64,000 bases of DNA, taken from NCBI RefSeq assembly GCF_002237555.1, contig NZ_CP022540.1:1372501-1436500 (forward strand), in the 5' to 3' direction. Positions within the stretch are counted from its first letter, which is position 1. Every line of letters begins with the position of its first letter. Below the pieces are notes generated by a model. That model was not told the DNA's origin, did no database searches, and saw only the letters and a program-made list of their open reading frames with translations. The DNA is from Antarctobacter heliothermus (GTDB lineage: Bacteria > Pseudomonadota > Alphaproteobacteria > Rhodobacterales > Rhodobacteraceae). Below are positions 55,680 through 64,000 of the stretch, one piece after another. Both the position numbers and the translations under genes were made by a program.

Positions 55680-55730
55680 AGACGGCAGGACATTTCAGCC
55701 CAATGCTGAGTGTTGCCGTCTCGGGCTGAA
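55680..55730. repeat. Interlocked inverted repeats (A-B-A'-B')
   Basis: AGACGGCA (55680-55687), TTCAGCCC (55694-55701), TGCCGTCT (55714-55721) and GGGCTGAA (55723-55730). Each 8-bp arm has a perfect partner, but the two stems cross. A further stem, CACCCCGC/GCGGTG, follows. It lies between the DUF1127-like gene and the convergent phosphatase gene. Confidence 0.7.
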
Positions 55731-55814
55731 CCAAATCAAGCACCCCGCTTGCGGCAGCGGTGAACCTACCTTCCCTCTCTTAGCGACGTCGAAACCTTTG
55801 CCTGCGTCCTGATC

Positions 55815-56603
55815 CTAGGACATTGCCACCAACGCCTCTGCATGAAGGGCGCGGTTGGCAGCGGCAATGACGCGCCCATCGGAATGCAGCCCCAGCGCCT
55901 TTCCGTCCCAGTCGGTGATGACGCCGCCAGCGCCCTCGATCACCGGAACCAGCGCCATGTAGTCGTACGGGTGCAGGTCCATTTCGAACACCAGATCGAC
56001 ATGACCCGACGCCAACAGCCCGTAGGCGTAGCAATCCCCCCCAAATCGTCGCATCCCGACCTGCGCTGACAGCGTCTCGAATTTCTTGCGCCCTTCTGCG
56101 TCAAAAATGTCCGGCGTGGTACAATAGAGCGTGGCCTCAGCCAACTGGCTGCGATTGCTGGTTCGGCACGGCTGCCCGTTCAGCGTAGATTGCTGGCCGC
56201 GCACCCCAACCCAGCGTTCGGCCATCGGCGGAATCGAGATGATGCCGATATCCGGTGCGCCATTGGCGAGACAGGCGATCAATGTTCCAAAGGTCGGCAT
56301 CCCGGACACAAAGCTCTTAGTGCCGTCAATGGGATCAAGAACCCAAACATGCGCCGCGTCCAGACGGGCGTTTTCATGCTCTTCGCCAAAGACGCCATGC
56401 GCCGGAAATCGCTGCGTGATCCGTTCGCGCATGGCGGTCTCAATGGCGCGGTCGGCCTGCGTCACCGGGGACAGGTCATCCTTTGTTTCAACATCCAATG
56501 GCTTGCGGAAATAGGTCATCGCCATCGCGTCAGTCACATCGGCAAGCTCATCCGCGAACTGCGCCAGCATTTCAATCTCATGTGATCCCACAGGGCTCTG
56601 CAT
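55815..56603 (-). CDS. Inositol monophosphatase-family phosphatase (HisN-like)
   Basis: 262 residues. Metal and catalytic residues are visible: E74 and E75 (FGEEHE), D90 with PIDGT at 91-95 (VLDPIDGTKSFVSG) and D214 in LHPYDYMALVPVIEGAGGV. These Mg-dependent enzymes remove phosphate from inositol phosphate, histidinol phosphate or sugar phosphates. It diverges from the ABC importer genes, sharing their operator region, so dephosphorylation of an imported phospho-compound is the likely role. Confidence 0.85.
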   Translation of the reverse strand: MQSPVGSHEIEMLAQFADELADVTDAMAMTYFRKPLDVETKDDLSPVTQADRAIETAMRERITQRFPAHGVFGEEHENARLDAAHVWVLDPIDGTKSFVSGMPTFGTLIACLANGAPDIGIISIPPMAERWVGVRGQQSTLNGQPCRTSNRSQLAEATLYCTTPDIFDAEGRKKFETLSAQVGMRRFGGDCYAYGLLASGHVDLVFEMDLHPYDYMALVPVIEGAGGVITDWDGKALGLHSDGRVIAAANRALHAEALVAMS

Positions 56604-56673
56604 GATTTTTCCTCATTTGTAGGGGCTGGCACAACAAGACAGTGCGCTGTCAAAAATAAACATTAGACAAAGC

Positions 56674-56695
56674 GCACAAAAGTGCAAGACTGCAC
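56674..56695. promoter_or_regulatory. Operator cluster in the phosphatase/ABC divergent promoter
   Basis: Overlapping dyads GCACAAAAGTGC (56674-56685) and GTGCAAGACTGCAC (56682-56695), with GCACAAA repeated 19 bp apart. They lie in the 210-bp gap between two divergent transcripts; the DeoR protein at 60632 is the obvious candidate to bind. Confidence 0.55.
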
Positions 56696-56813
56696 AAATA
56701 ACCCCAAACCCGCACACTGTGGGCGCGGCAATCAGAATGGGCCACGGCGAGGGCCTGCACCGATCTGGGCGGGCGCCGGGTCGGCAATGCGTGGAGCAAC
56801 AAGGAGAGATGAC

Positions 56814-57821
56814 ATGAAGACCTGGACCAAACTCACGGCGGCGACGGTGGCGACACTCGGCCTGGCGGCACCGGCCTATGCGGATGAACTGACCGTCTAT
56901 ACCGCGCTCGAAGAAGAAGAGATCGCGGCCTATGTCGACGCGGCGCAAAAGGCGATGCCCGACACGGAAATCAACGTGCTGCGCCTGTCGACCGGCAAGC
57001 TGGGCGCGCGCCTGTTGGCCGAAGCGGGCAACCCGCAGGCCGATGTGATCTGGGGTTGGGCTGTCAGCGCGATGATGGACCCCCAGATCCTTGAGATGCT
57101 CGAACCTTATGCGGCTGAGGGTGTCGATGTCCTGCCTGCCACCTTCCGCGACGAAGGCGGAAAATGGTTTGCGCCGATTGGCTACATGGGCGCCTTTTGC
57201 GTGAATACCGCGCGGCTGGAAGAAAAAGGTCTTCCGATGCCGACAAGCTGGAAAGACCTGGAGAATCCGGCATTCGAAGGCGAAGTATTGATGCCCGACC
57301 CGAACTCCTCGGGCACCGGATATCTGCACGTCAACGCCGTTTTGCAGACCCTCGGCGCAGAGGCCGGTTGGGCGCAACTCGAAGCGGTCGATCCGAACAT
57401 GGCGGAATACACGTCATCGGGGTCAAAGCCCTGTAAATCGGCGCGTGTCGGCGAATACACCGTCGGGATCTCATTGGCCTTTACCGCAATGCAGTCCGTG
57501 GCTGAGGGCTATCCTCTGGCGATGGTCTTTCCCGAAGGTGGTGTCGGGTATGAGCTGGAGGCCTCTGGCCTGATGAGCAGCTCGGACAACAAGGACGCGG
57601 CGAAAGCCTTTCTTGATTGGACGATGTCGGATGAGGCCATTGGTTTGTACCAGCAGTACAAGGCGCTGATCACTGTGCCGGGTGTCGATGCGTCCAAAGC
57701 TGCCGAAGACGCAGGCTTGCCGGCGGACATCTCCACAATCCTTGCGGATATCGATTTTGTCGAAGCGGCTGAGAACCAGACTGCCGTCAAAGCAACCTGG
57801 AAAGACAAGCTGGGCCGCTGA
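56814..57821 (+). CDS. ABC transporter substrate-binding protein (Fe3+/aminoethylphosphonate/AfuA type)
   Basis: 335 residues; signal peptide cut after AYA (23). ELTVYTALEEEEIAAYVDAA and NVLRLSTGKLGARLLAEAGN open a type-2 binding fold of the PhnS/AfuA/FbpA group; YTSSGSKPCKSARVGEYTVG and NKDAAKAFLDWTMSDEAIGL complete it. The Tyr pair used for ferric iron is not seen; the AfuA-like choice of a phosphorylated organic is more consistent with the divergent phosphatase. AAGGAGAG precedes the ATG. Confidence 0.88.
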   Translation: MKTWTKLTAATVATLGLAAPAYADELTVYTALEEEEIAAYVDAAQKAMPDTEINVLRLSTGKLGARLLAEAGNPQADVIWGWAVSAMMDPQILEMLEPYAAEGVDVLPATFRDEGGKWFAPIGYMGAFCVNTARLEEKGLPMPTSWKDLENPAFEGEVLMPDPNSSGTGYLHVNAVLQTLGAEAGWAQLEAVDPNMAEYTSSGSKPCKSARVGEYTVGISLAFTAMQSVAEGYPLAMVFPEGGVGYELEASGLMSSSDNKDAAKAFLDWTMSDEAIGLYQQYKALITVPGVDASKAAEDAGLPADISTILADIDFVEAAENQTAVKATWKDKLGR

Positions 57822-57856
57822 TCGAAACCTCGGCGGCACAGGCTGCCTTCCCTTGC

Positions 57857-57880
57857 GCGCGGGCCAGAAAGGGCCCGCGC
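57857..57880 (+). promoter_or_regulatory. Intercistronic hairpin after the binding-protein gene
   Basis: GCGCGGGCC and GGCCCGCGC form a perfect 9-bp stem with a 6-base loop, 36 bp after the stop. No T run follows directly, so it more likely stabilises the binding-protein message than ends it. Confidence 0.6.
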
Positions 57881-57906
57881 CTCAACTTAAAAAAGACATT
57901 ACCCCT

Positions 57907-58950
57907 ATGTTTCTGACTGTCCGCGAAGCGACCAAAACCTATGGCACATTCACCGCGCTAGATCGCGTGTCGATAGAGATCGAACAGGGTGATTTCGTGT
58001 GTCTGCTGGGGCCTTCGGGCTGCGGAAAGACGACGCTGTTGCGGTTGATCGCGGGGCTCACTGACCTAGACGGCGGGGAAATCCTGCTGGAGGGCGAGAC
58101 TCTTACAGACCTGCCAGCGCGCAAGCGGGGCTTTGGTATCGTGTTTCAGTCCTACTCGCTTTTTCCCAACATGACGGTGGCCGAAAACGTCGGCTATGGC
58201 CTGAAAATCCGCGGTATCCCGCAACCCGAAATCGCCAGTCGCGTCACCGAACTGCTGGATTTGATCAAGCTGCCGCAGGTGGCCGACAAATTCCCGGGAC
58301 AGTTGTCAGGCGGTCAGCAACAGCGGATCGCCTTGGCGCGAGCCATTGCCGTCGATCCGCGTGTGCTGTTGCTGGATGAGCCGTTGTCGGCGCTAGACGC
58401 CAAGGTGCGCGCCGACCTGCGGGCAGAGATCCGCCATGTCCAACGCTCGCTTGGTATCCCCACATTGATGGTCACACACGATCAGGAAGAGGCGCTGGCT
58501 CTGGCGGACAAGATCATCTGCATGAACCACGGGATCGTGGTGCAGGCCGGAACCCCTGAGGATTTGTATCACCGCCCCAAGACCCGGTTCGTTGCGGAGT
58601 TCATGGGGATCAGCAACATGTTAACCACCGACGCGATCCGACGCGCCTTTCCGCACCTGCTGGATACGCAGCCAGGTGACACCGGCGACGGGCTTGTTGC
58701 CTGCATTCGCCCCGAACAGATCGGTGTGGCTCCAACGCAGGATGGCACCGCAACGGTGCGCAGCATCAGCTTTCTGGGCAATCTGCGGCGGCTGGAAATC
58801 GACAGCGAGGGCGGGACGCTGGTGGTTGAAACCCACGGCGCAAACCCCTGTCGGGAAGGCGACCGCGTCACTCTGACCATCGCGCCAGAGGCCTGCACAT
58901 GGCTGGCAGACGACATCGTTGCCCGCCCCATCGCAGAGACCCCAGCATGA
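57907..58950 (+). CDS. ABC transporter ATP-binding protein (PhnT/FbpC/AfuC type)
   Basis: 347 residues. Walker A GPSGCGKTT at 35-43, Q-loop IVFQSYSLFP, signature LSGGQQQR at 133-140, Walker B LLLDEP at 154-159, switch His MVTHDQEEAL, and a TOBE tail. Start 57907; the permease gene overlaps its stop by four bases. Confidence 0.92.
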   Translation: MFLTVREATKTYGTFTALDRVSIEIEQGDFVCLLGPSGCGKTTLLRLIAGLTDLDGGEILLEGETLTDLPARKRGFGIVFQSYSLFPNMTVAENVGYGLKIRGIPQPEIASRVTELLDLIKLPQVADKFPGQLSGGQQQRIALARAIAVDPRVLLLDEPLSALDAKVRADLRAEIRHVQRSLGIPTLMVTHDQEEALALADKIICMNHGIVVQAGTPEDLYHRPKTRFVAEFMGISNMLTTDAIRRAFPHLLDTQPGDTGDGLVACIRPEQIGVAPTQDGTATVRSISFLGNLRRLEIDSEGGTLVVETHGANPCREGDRVTLTIAPEACTWLADDIVARPIAETPA

Positions 58951-60632
58951 GCGTCGCAAAAACCGCGCCCGCCGCCGCGCGCCGCCCGCAGTTTGACGCC
59001 GATCGGTTGCTTGTTCTGGTCTGTGTTGGGTTGCCCCTACTGGGGCTGACCTTGTTTTTCCTCTACCCGATGGTCATCGTGTTCCTGCGCTCTGTCACCG
59101 TCGACGACGGATATGGCTTGGGCAACTACACGCAGGTTCTGGGCTCTGTCGGGTTCTGGCGCGCGACGTGGCACTCGCTGCTCATGGGCGGGGCCACCAC
59201 GGCGCTCAGCGTCTTTTTGGGCTTTATCATTGCGCATGGCCTACATCGCTGTGCCTTTCCGGGCAAATGGCTGATCCGCGGCATCATAATCCTGCCGCTG
59301 CTTGCACCCTCATTGGTGCAGGCGCTTGGCCTGATCTTTCTGCTGGGGCGCAACGGCGTGGTCAGCCGGGCGCTTGGGGTCGAGATAGAGATCTACGGCT
59401 TTCCCGGATTGTTGATTGCCAACACCCTCTATGGCTTGCCGCAGGCGGTGATGATCATCGGGGCCGCGCTGGTCCTGCTGGACGCGCGTGTCTATGAGGC
59501 GGCAGAGGTTCTGGGCGCCGCGCCGTCGCGCCAGTTTCGTGACCTGACGCTGCCTGCCGCCCGCTTTGGCATCCTGAATGCGGCCTTTGTTTGCTTTACC
59601 ATCACCATTACCGATTTTGGCAACGCGGCGGTGATCGGCGGCGATTATTCCGTATTGGCGACCGAGATCTACTCGCAGGTGGTCGGACAGAGGAATTTCA
59701 ACATGGGCGCTGTTGTGGGGATCATGTTGCTGTTTCCCACCGTAATCTCTTATGCAATCGAACGGCAGGCGATGAAGCGGCAGAAAACCGGGCACAACGC
59801 CGGGCAGGTTCCGTATCGGCCCAGCTTTGCGCCACTCCGCGACACGATCATGGCCGGGCTGTCATTGTTGATTTGCATGGGCATCGTCGCAGTGATCGGC
59901 ATCGTGGTCTACGCCAGCTTTGTCACCCTGTGGCCCTACAACATGTCCCTGTCGACCAAGCACTACAACATCACGCTGGCCGGTGGGTATTCGTCGCTCT
60001 GGATGACCATTGTCATCTCGCTGATGGCGGCGGTGGGGGGCACGCTGGCGCTGTTTCTGCTGGGTTTGGGATTGCGCCGCTTGCCGCGTGGTGTGGCACA
60101 ACCGATCCAGTTGCTGGCCGCGATGCCCGCCGCCGTGCCGGGTATGGTTTTGGGGCTTGCCTATATCCTGACGTTCAACTCAACCGCCACGCCGCTGTAT
60201 CTGCTTTATGGCACCGCTGCGCTGATCGCGATCGTCAACTTTTACCATTATCACACGCAGGGCTTTCTGACGCTGATGACCGGCTTTCGACAGCTGCCCC
60301 CCGCGCTGGAAGAAGCGGCTGGCAGTCTAGGCGCTGGGCTGCGGCGAACAGCCATTGATATCGTCGCGCCGTTCATTGCCCCCATGCTGGTCGCCGTGTT
60401 CTTTTTCCTGTTCATGCGGTCGATGGTCACTTTGTCGGCAGTCGTCTTCCTGACCACGCCAAAGCTGAGCGTCGCCGCCGTGACCATCATGCGACTGGAC
60501 GATGCCGGGCTGACCTCACAGGCGGCGGCCTTTTCCACATGTGTCATGGCGGTGGTCTGTCTGGCGCTCCTGAGCATGAAGGGTCTGATGCTGTTGATGG
60601 GGCAGCGGAGCGAACCAAAGGGCGCGTCCTGA
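58947..60632 (+). CDS. ABC transporter permease, fused dual domain
   Basis: 561 residues with twelve membrane segments: two permease domains in one chain, each with an EAA loop (YEAAEVLGAAPSRQFRDLTL near 184 and LEEAAGSLGAGLRRTAIDIV near 460). This fused layout is usual for iron, phosphonate and AfuB-type importers. It overlaps the ATPase gene (ATGA) and the DeoR gene (TGATG). Confidence 0.92.
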   Translation: MSVAKTAPAAARRPQFDADRLLVLVCVGLPLLGLTLFFLYPMVIVFLRSVTVDDGYGLGNYTQVLGSVGFWRATWHSLLMGGATTALSVFLGFIIAHGLHRCAFPGKWLIRGIIILPLLAPSLVQALGLIFLLGRNGVVSRALGVEIEIYGFPGLLIANTLYGLPQAVMIIGAALVLLDARVYEAAEVLGAAPSRQFRDLTLPAARFGILNAAFVCFTITITDFGNAAVIGGDYSVLATEIYSQVVGQRNFNMGAVVGIMLLFPTVISYAIERQAMKRQKTGHNAGQVPYRPSFAPLRDTIMAGLSLLICMGIVAVIGIVVYASFVTLWPYNMSLSTKHYNITLAGGYSSLWMTIVISLMAAVGGTLALFLLGLGLRRLPRGVAQPIQLLAAMPAAVPGMVLGLAYILTFNSTATPLYLLYGTAALIAIVNFYHYHTQGFLTLMTGFRQLPPALEEAAGSLGAGLRRTAIDIVAPFIAPMLVAVFFFLFMRSMVTLSAVVFLTTPKLSVAAVTIMRLDDAGLTSQAAAFSTCVMAVVCLALLSMKGLMLLMGQRSEPKGAS

Positions 60633-61384
60633 TGTGGGCGCAGGAGCGGCACCAACGGATTCTGTCCATGCTGGCCGCCAGCCGACAGGTCAGCGCCAAT
60701 GATCTTGCAGAGATGCTAAGCGTTTCCAGAGAGACCGTGCGGCGCGATCTGCTGGATCTTGAGAAAACCGGGCAGGTGAACCGGGTCCACGGCGGCGCGG
60801 TTCTGCCAGAGCCCCGCACCGAAGAGCCGTTTCGCCAGCGTATGACCGTCCAGCTGCGCGCCAAGTCAGAAATCGCACGCAAGGCTGCCGGACTGATCCA
60901 GCCGGGCCAGACGATCCTTGTCGATGCCGGCACAACCACGGCGATTTTTGCGCGTGAACTGGCCAAACTGTCGGGCGTGTCGGTAATCACCAATTCGCTG
61001 GACGTGGCCACCACGTTGCAGGGGGCTGGCAAAGAGGTTCTTTTGCTGGGGGGGAGGATGCTGGCCGATGTACCTGCCACCGTCGGAGAGTTGACGCTGT
61101 CAGAGATCCGTCGATTCAGTGTGGATTTGTGTTTCTCCGCCCCTGTGGCGGTTCACCCGGTCAAAGGCGCGTTCTTTTACGATCTGCAAGAGGCTGAAAT
61201 CGCGATTGCCATGGCATCGCAATCGTCACGCTCTATCATTTTGGCCGATCAAAGCAAGTTGGGAGAAACCAGCCGTGTTCGGTCTTGGGAACCCGGAGAG
61301 ATTGGTACCCTCGTCACGAACAAGGCCGCAACGACAGAACAGATCGCGGCCTTTCGGAAGGCCGGGGTCAACGTCATGATCTGA
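60632..61384 (+). CDS. DeoR/GlpR-family transcriptional regulator
   Basis: 250 residues. QERHQRILSMLAASRQVSAN, DLAEMLSVSRETVRRDLLDL and VNRVHGGAVLPE are the DeoR DNA-binding signature; ILVDAGTTTAIFARELAKL and VHPVKGAFFYDLQEAEIAIA belong to the sugar-phosphate sensing domain. Its start overlaps the permease stop, so it is the last gene of the importer operon and probably regulates it through the dyads at 56674. Confidence 0.9.
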   Translation: MWAQERHQRILSMLAASRQVSANDLAEMLSVSRETVRRDLLDLEKTGQVNRVHGGAVLPEPRTEEPFRQRMTVQLRAKSEIARKAAGLIQPGQTILVDAGTTTAIFARELAKLSGVSVITNSLDVATTLQGAGKEVLLLGGRMLADVPATVGELTLSEIRRFSVDLCFSAPVAVHPVKGAFFYDLQEAEIAIAMASQSSRSIILADQSKLGETSRVRSWEPGEIGTLVTNKAATTEQIAAFRKAGVNVMI

Positions 61385-61408
61385 CGTCTGGTCTCAGGTT
61401 GAGAAACC

Positions 61409-61576
61409 TCAGGCGCGGATGCCGTGACCCTGGGGGGCCGGATTTGCCTGAAATTCGGCTTCGGCGGCCAGACGTACATTGCGCACGGCCTGAGACACCT
61501 TTTCTTGCAGGCCGCCCTCAACGGACATGCGGGTATCGTGGAGCAATTGCATGATTTCATCATACAGGCCCGTCAT
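61409..61576 (-). CDS. Small hypothetical protein
   Basis: 55 residues: MTGLYDEIMQLLHDTRMSVE, helical, ending QANPAPQGHGIRA. Supported mainly by GGAGG placed 7 bases before the ATG at 61576. No known domain. Possible partner of the small gene upstream on the same strand. Confidence 0.45.
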   Translation of the reverse strand: MTGLYDEIMQLLHDTRMSVEGGLQEKVSQAVRNVRLAAEAEFQANPAPQGHGIRA

Positions 61577-61644
61577 ATCAGCCTCCATGGTTGTTTTCAC
61601 AAAGTGACCGCAACCATGGCTATGACGAGTGTGTGAACCAGAGA

Positions 61645-61839
61645 TTAACGTCCTGCGGTTGATAGGGGTTTTAGCGCCTCAGGGTGTTGCGGCTGGGCCT
61701 CAGTTTCCGGGAGGGCCGCATAAGTACACTCGTGCATCTGCTGCGCCAGAACACGCAGCGACTGGGCCGTAGCGTGAAACCCTTGGGCTTCGCATTGATC
61801 CGCTGCAAATCTGGCGCGATTGATGAGTTCTTCGGACAT
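61645..61839 (-). CDS. Small hypothetical protein
   Basis: 64 residues from ATG 61839: MSEELINRARFAADQCEAQG, FHATAQSLRVLAQQMHECTY. Helical and charged with a disordered proline-rich tail. GGAAGG lies about 10 bases before the start. No known domain; codon use looks normal. Confidence 0.45.
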   Translation of the reverse strand: MSEELINRARFAADQCEAQGFHATAQSLRVLAQQMHECTYAALPETEAQPQHPEALKPLSTAGR

Positions 61840-61861
61840 CTTTGCACGACCTTCCCGCATT

Positions 61862-62295
61862 CAATTTTCTTCAATCTGGCGCGGGTCCGTTAACGAGCCT
61901 TTAACACACGACGAATTGGGCGCGCGCGCGCAAGATCTCGCTCAGTCGATTTCTGTCAGGCGGCAATCAGCTCATGCGGCCGTACAGTTCTTGCAAAGCT
62001 CTGTCCGAGTGGAGGTCTGGTTAACTTGTTGTAAATTATATAATATTCATAAGGCGGGAGACGCGCTATTGCCCAATCGCGTTGGGCGCACACAGTTCTG
62101 TCGCCTACTAAGCAATCTAGAGGCGCGCCGTTCAGGCCATCGGTGAATCACGGGGGGCCAGACAACATCGGGCCGCCTATGTGGTGCAAGGACTGCGATT
62201 CGAAGGGACAGGGGAGGCCCGGATGAGCCCCCAGAGCATCTGAATCGGGACCAACAAAAGGGCCCGTTCCTGCGCAGACAGCGCCAAGGAGGGGT
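61862..62295. other. Gene-free stretch
   Basis: 430 bp with no supported gene. It includes GCGCGCGCG near 61920 and an AT-rich patch (TGTAAATTATATAATATTCA, 62029-62048) that may hold a promoter for the small genes on the minus strand. Confidence 0.4.
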
Positions 62296-62754
62296 CTAGG
62301 TAACCCCCGGAACGGCGCTCATGGCGATTGTCGCCTCCAGCATGACAGGGGCATTTCGCGGCAAACGACTGACCCCAAGGACTGTTCTGGGGTGGCGACC
62401 AGATGGGCCGAGCCTTGCAATAATCGTCTCCGATGCAGCATCGGCGACGCTTGAAATGTCAAAGCCTCCTTCCGCGACCGCGACATAGACCTGCAAGCGC
62501 AGGACGCGGTCCACGGTCTCATCGGGCAGGCGTTCGGCCTCTAGCCACGCAAGGACCTGCCCGGCGGCAAGGCGCGCGCTTTCGCAGGCAGTGACCATGT
62601 CGATGTCTTCGCCGCACCGACCGGCTGCGAAGATGGTTCTTGGGTCGGTCTTGGGGATCTGGCTGGCCAGCAGCAAAACACGACCGTGACGTGCCGCCAT
62701 CAGATATTGATACTCGGTCCCGATAGGTTCCGGCAGGACATTGCTCTGACTCAT
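62296..62754 (-). CDS. RidA/YjgF-family protein
   Basis: 152 residues from ATG 62754: GTEYQYLMAARHGRVLLLAS, LPDETVDRVLRLQVYVAVAE and the C-terminal GRHPRTVLGVSRLPRNAPVM LEATI block of the RidA family. The Arg used to bind carboxylates is in the HPRTVLGV segment. RidA proteins hydrolyse reactive enamine/imine intermediates. The TGATG overlap couples it to the TRAP permease gene. Confidence 0.85.
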   Translation of the reverse strand: MSQSNVLPEPIGTEYQYLMAARHGRVLLLASQIPKTDPRTIFAAGRCGEDIDMVTACESARLAAGQVLAWLEAERLPDETVDRVLRLQVYVAVAEGGFDISSVADAASETIIARLGPSGRHPRTVLGVSRLPRNAPVMLEATIAMSAVPGVT

Positions 62755-64000
62755 CACGTCACACTTTCATTTGTATGCAGAACACGACGCTGAAGGCCGT
62801 AGACGCCAATTAGCAGGAGGACGCCAGCCAATGAGGTCCAGATACCCGGATGGACCATCAGAACCGCTGTGAGGATCAATCCGCCCCGCGCCAGCCATGA
62901 CAGCGACGCGCCGAACAGCCAGCCGATCACGACCGCTGACAGGGCGCCAACCGCGACAACAGACCGGCCCAATGTGTAGATGAGATCGACAGAGACTTCG
63001 GGCGTCAAAAGAACGGTATTCGACACGAACATGAACGGAACGATGTAGATCGGCAGGCCGATCAGGAAGGCGGTCCATCCGACGCGGCTGGCCTTTTCGC
63101 CAGCAATGGGCGCGGCGGCGTAGGCCGCCACCGCCAAGGGCGGTGTGATCTGGCCGAGGACGGCATAGTAAAAGACGAACATATGCGCGGCCAGCGGGTC
63201 GGCCCCTAGCTTGACCAACGCGGGGGCCACCAGCGTCGCCTGCACGATATAGGCGGCCGTTGTCGGCATCCCCATGCCAAAGATGAACGCGGCAATCATG
63301 GCGAGCACCAGCGCCATATCCAGCGATCCGCCCGCAAACCCGGTCACGACGGAACTGAACTTGAACCCCAGCCCAGAGATTTGGACAATACCGACAATGA
63401 TCCCGGCAGAGGCGCAGGCAACGGCCACCACGGCAGCCCCTTCAACACCCAGCCGGATACCGGCAACCACCTGCCGCCAACCGACAAAGGTGGATGGGCG
63501 CAGGTAGGGCACGACCAAGGCAGCAATCACCCCAAAAAAGGCGCTGTAGCCCGGCGAATACCCTTGCAGCATCAGCGTCACCAGCAGGACCACTGGCAAG
63601 AGAAAGGTCCATCCACTGGCCAGTACCCGGCGCGTTGATCCCGCCTCGGCCTTGTCCAGCGGCTTGAGACCCAATTTCAGCGAGGCAAGGTGAACGGCCA
63701 ACAGAAGGGCCACATAGAACAGTGCTGCTGGTAGAAACGCGGCAGCGACCACCTCTAGATACGGAATGCCCAGAATTGCGGCCATCAAAAAGGCGGCAGC
63801 GCCCATGATCGGCGGCGTGATCTGCCCGCCTGTCGAGGCAATCGCCTCAACCGCGCCAGCGAAACGGCGCGGGTAGCCCAGTTTCAGCATCATCGGGATG
63901 GTCAGCGATCCGGTTGTGGCCACGTTGGCCACCGAACTGCCCGACATCATGCCCATCAGACCGCTGGCCACCACGGCAATTTTCGCAGGTCCGCCACGGG
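62754..64000 (-). CDS. TRAP transporter fused permease (DctQM-type), truncated by window edge
   Basis: At least 415 residues; the frame is open to base 64000, so the N-terminal part lies outside. SGLMGMMSGSSVANVATTGS, SLTIPMMLKLGYPRRFAGAV and EAIASTGGQITPPIMGAAAF are the hallmark of 4TM/12TM fused TRAP permeases, followed by many membrane segments. It moves an organic acid or related solute with a periplasmic binding protein expected to be encoded beyond the window. Confidence 0.92.
   Translation of the reverse strand, partial: RGGPAKIAVVASGLMGMMSGSSVANVATTGSLTIPMMLKLGYPRRFAGAVEAIASTGGQITPPIMGAAAFLMAAILGIPYLEVVAAAFLPAALFYVALLLAVHLASLKLGLKPLDKAEAGSTRRVLASGWTFLLPVVLLVTLMLQGYSPGYSAFFGVIAALVVPYLRPSTFVGWRQVVAGIRLGVEGAAVVAVACASAGIIVGIVQISGLGFKFSSVVTGFAGGSLDMALVLAMIAAFIFGMGMPTTAAYIVQATLVAPALVKLGADPLAAHMFVFYYAVLGQITPPLAVAAYAAAPIAGEKASRVGWTAFLIGLPIYIVPFMFVSNTVLLTPEVSVDLIYTLGRSVVAVGALSAVVIGWLFGASLSWLARGGLILTAVLMVHPGIWTSLAGVLLLIGVYGLQRRVLHTNESVT

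Overview
The window looks like chromosome from a high-GC alphaproteobacterium of the Rhodobacterales (Roseobacter-type). This rests on the character of the 23S and 5S rRNA genes, the initiator tRNA-Met, and the dense mix of ABC, tripartite tricarboxylate (TctABC) and TRAP transporters with GntR, DeoR, IclR and LysR regulators. It is an inference from gene content, not a database match.

Layout. 1-3000: the end of a lipid A deacylase gene runs into a 23S rRNA that lacks its 5' quarter, followed by 5S rRNA and a terminator. 3250-6660: a nest of insertion sequences, with an IS256 element inside an IS110 element inside an IS3-family element, followed by an IS21 istB fragment. 6695-8931: an NTF2-like protein, a sulfotransferase and a divergent LysR regulator. 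9190-15350: a recombinase remnant, tRNA-fMet, tRNA-Ser and a second mobile-element graveyard (IS1111, IS5, terminase-like, IS1111 and IS30 remnants). 15495-28360: a DeoR regulator followed by an 11-gene catabolic operon (ABC importer, SIS isomerase, PfkB kinase, SgcQ/BtpA protein, two amidohydrolases, an allantoinase-like deacetylase and a racemase-fold protein). 28640-32600: IS21 and IS256 remnants and a second IS3 element carrying an intact copy of the same IS110 at the same site. 32600-46630: a broken serine-glyoxylate aminotransferase gene and several oxidation and catabolic genes. 46730-55205: an aldonate-type dehydratase, TctABC, a kelch protein, a dihydroxyphthalate decarboxylase-like protein and a GntR regulator with two matching operators. 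55815-61384: a phosphatase, a Fe3+/aminoethylphosphonate/AfuA-type ABC importer and a DeoR regulator. 62296-64000: RidA and a TRAP fused permease cut by the window edge.

The most unusual signals are in the mobile DNA. First, six copies of a roughly 40-bp palindromic insert sit inside transposase genes of three IS families (IS3, IS5, IS21). Their inner stem keeps its pairing while its sequence changes, and removing the inserts restores open frames in the IS5 and second IS3 copies. Second, one IS110 element has inserted twice, at the same codon boundary and in the same relative orientation, into the DNA encoding the catalytic SDNG motif of two different IS3 transposases; this is what an RNA-guided IS110 targeting a conserved transposase motif would produce. 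Third, two diverged IS1111 elements keep a block of about 140 nt of similar sequence downstream of the transposase, a candidate guide RNA.

The 16.7-28.4 kb operon is the best candidate for an undescribed pathway. It pairs sugar-phosphate enzymes with enzymes acting on cyclic amides, which suggests uptake and breakdown of a sugar-linked nitrogen heterocycle. Its racemase-fold member lacks both catalytic cysteines.
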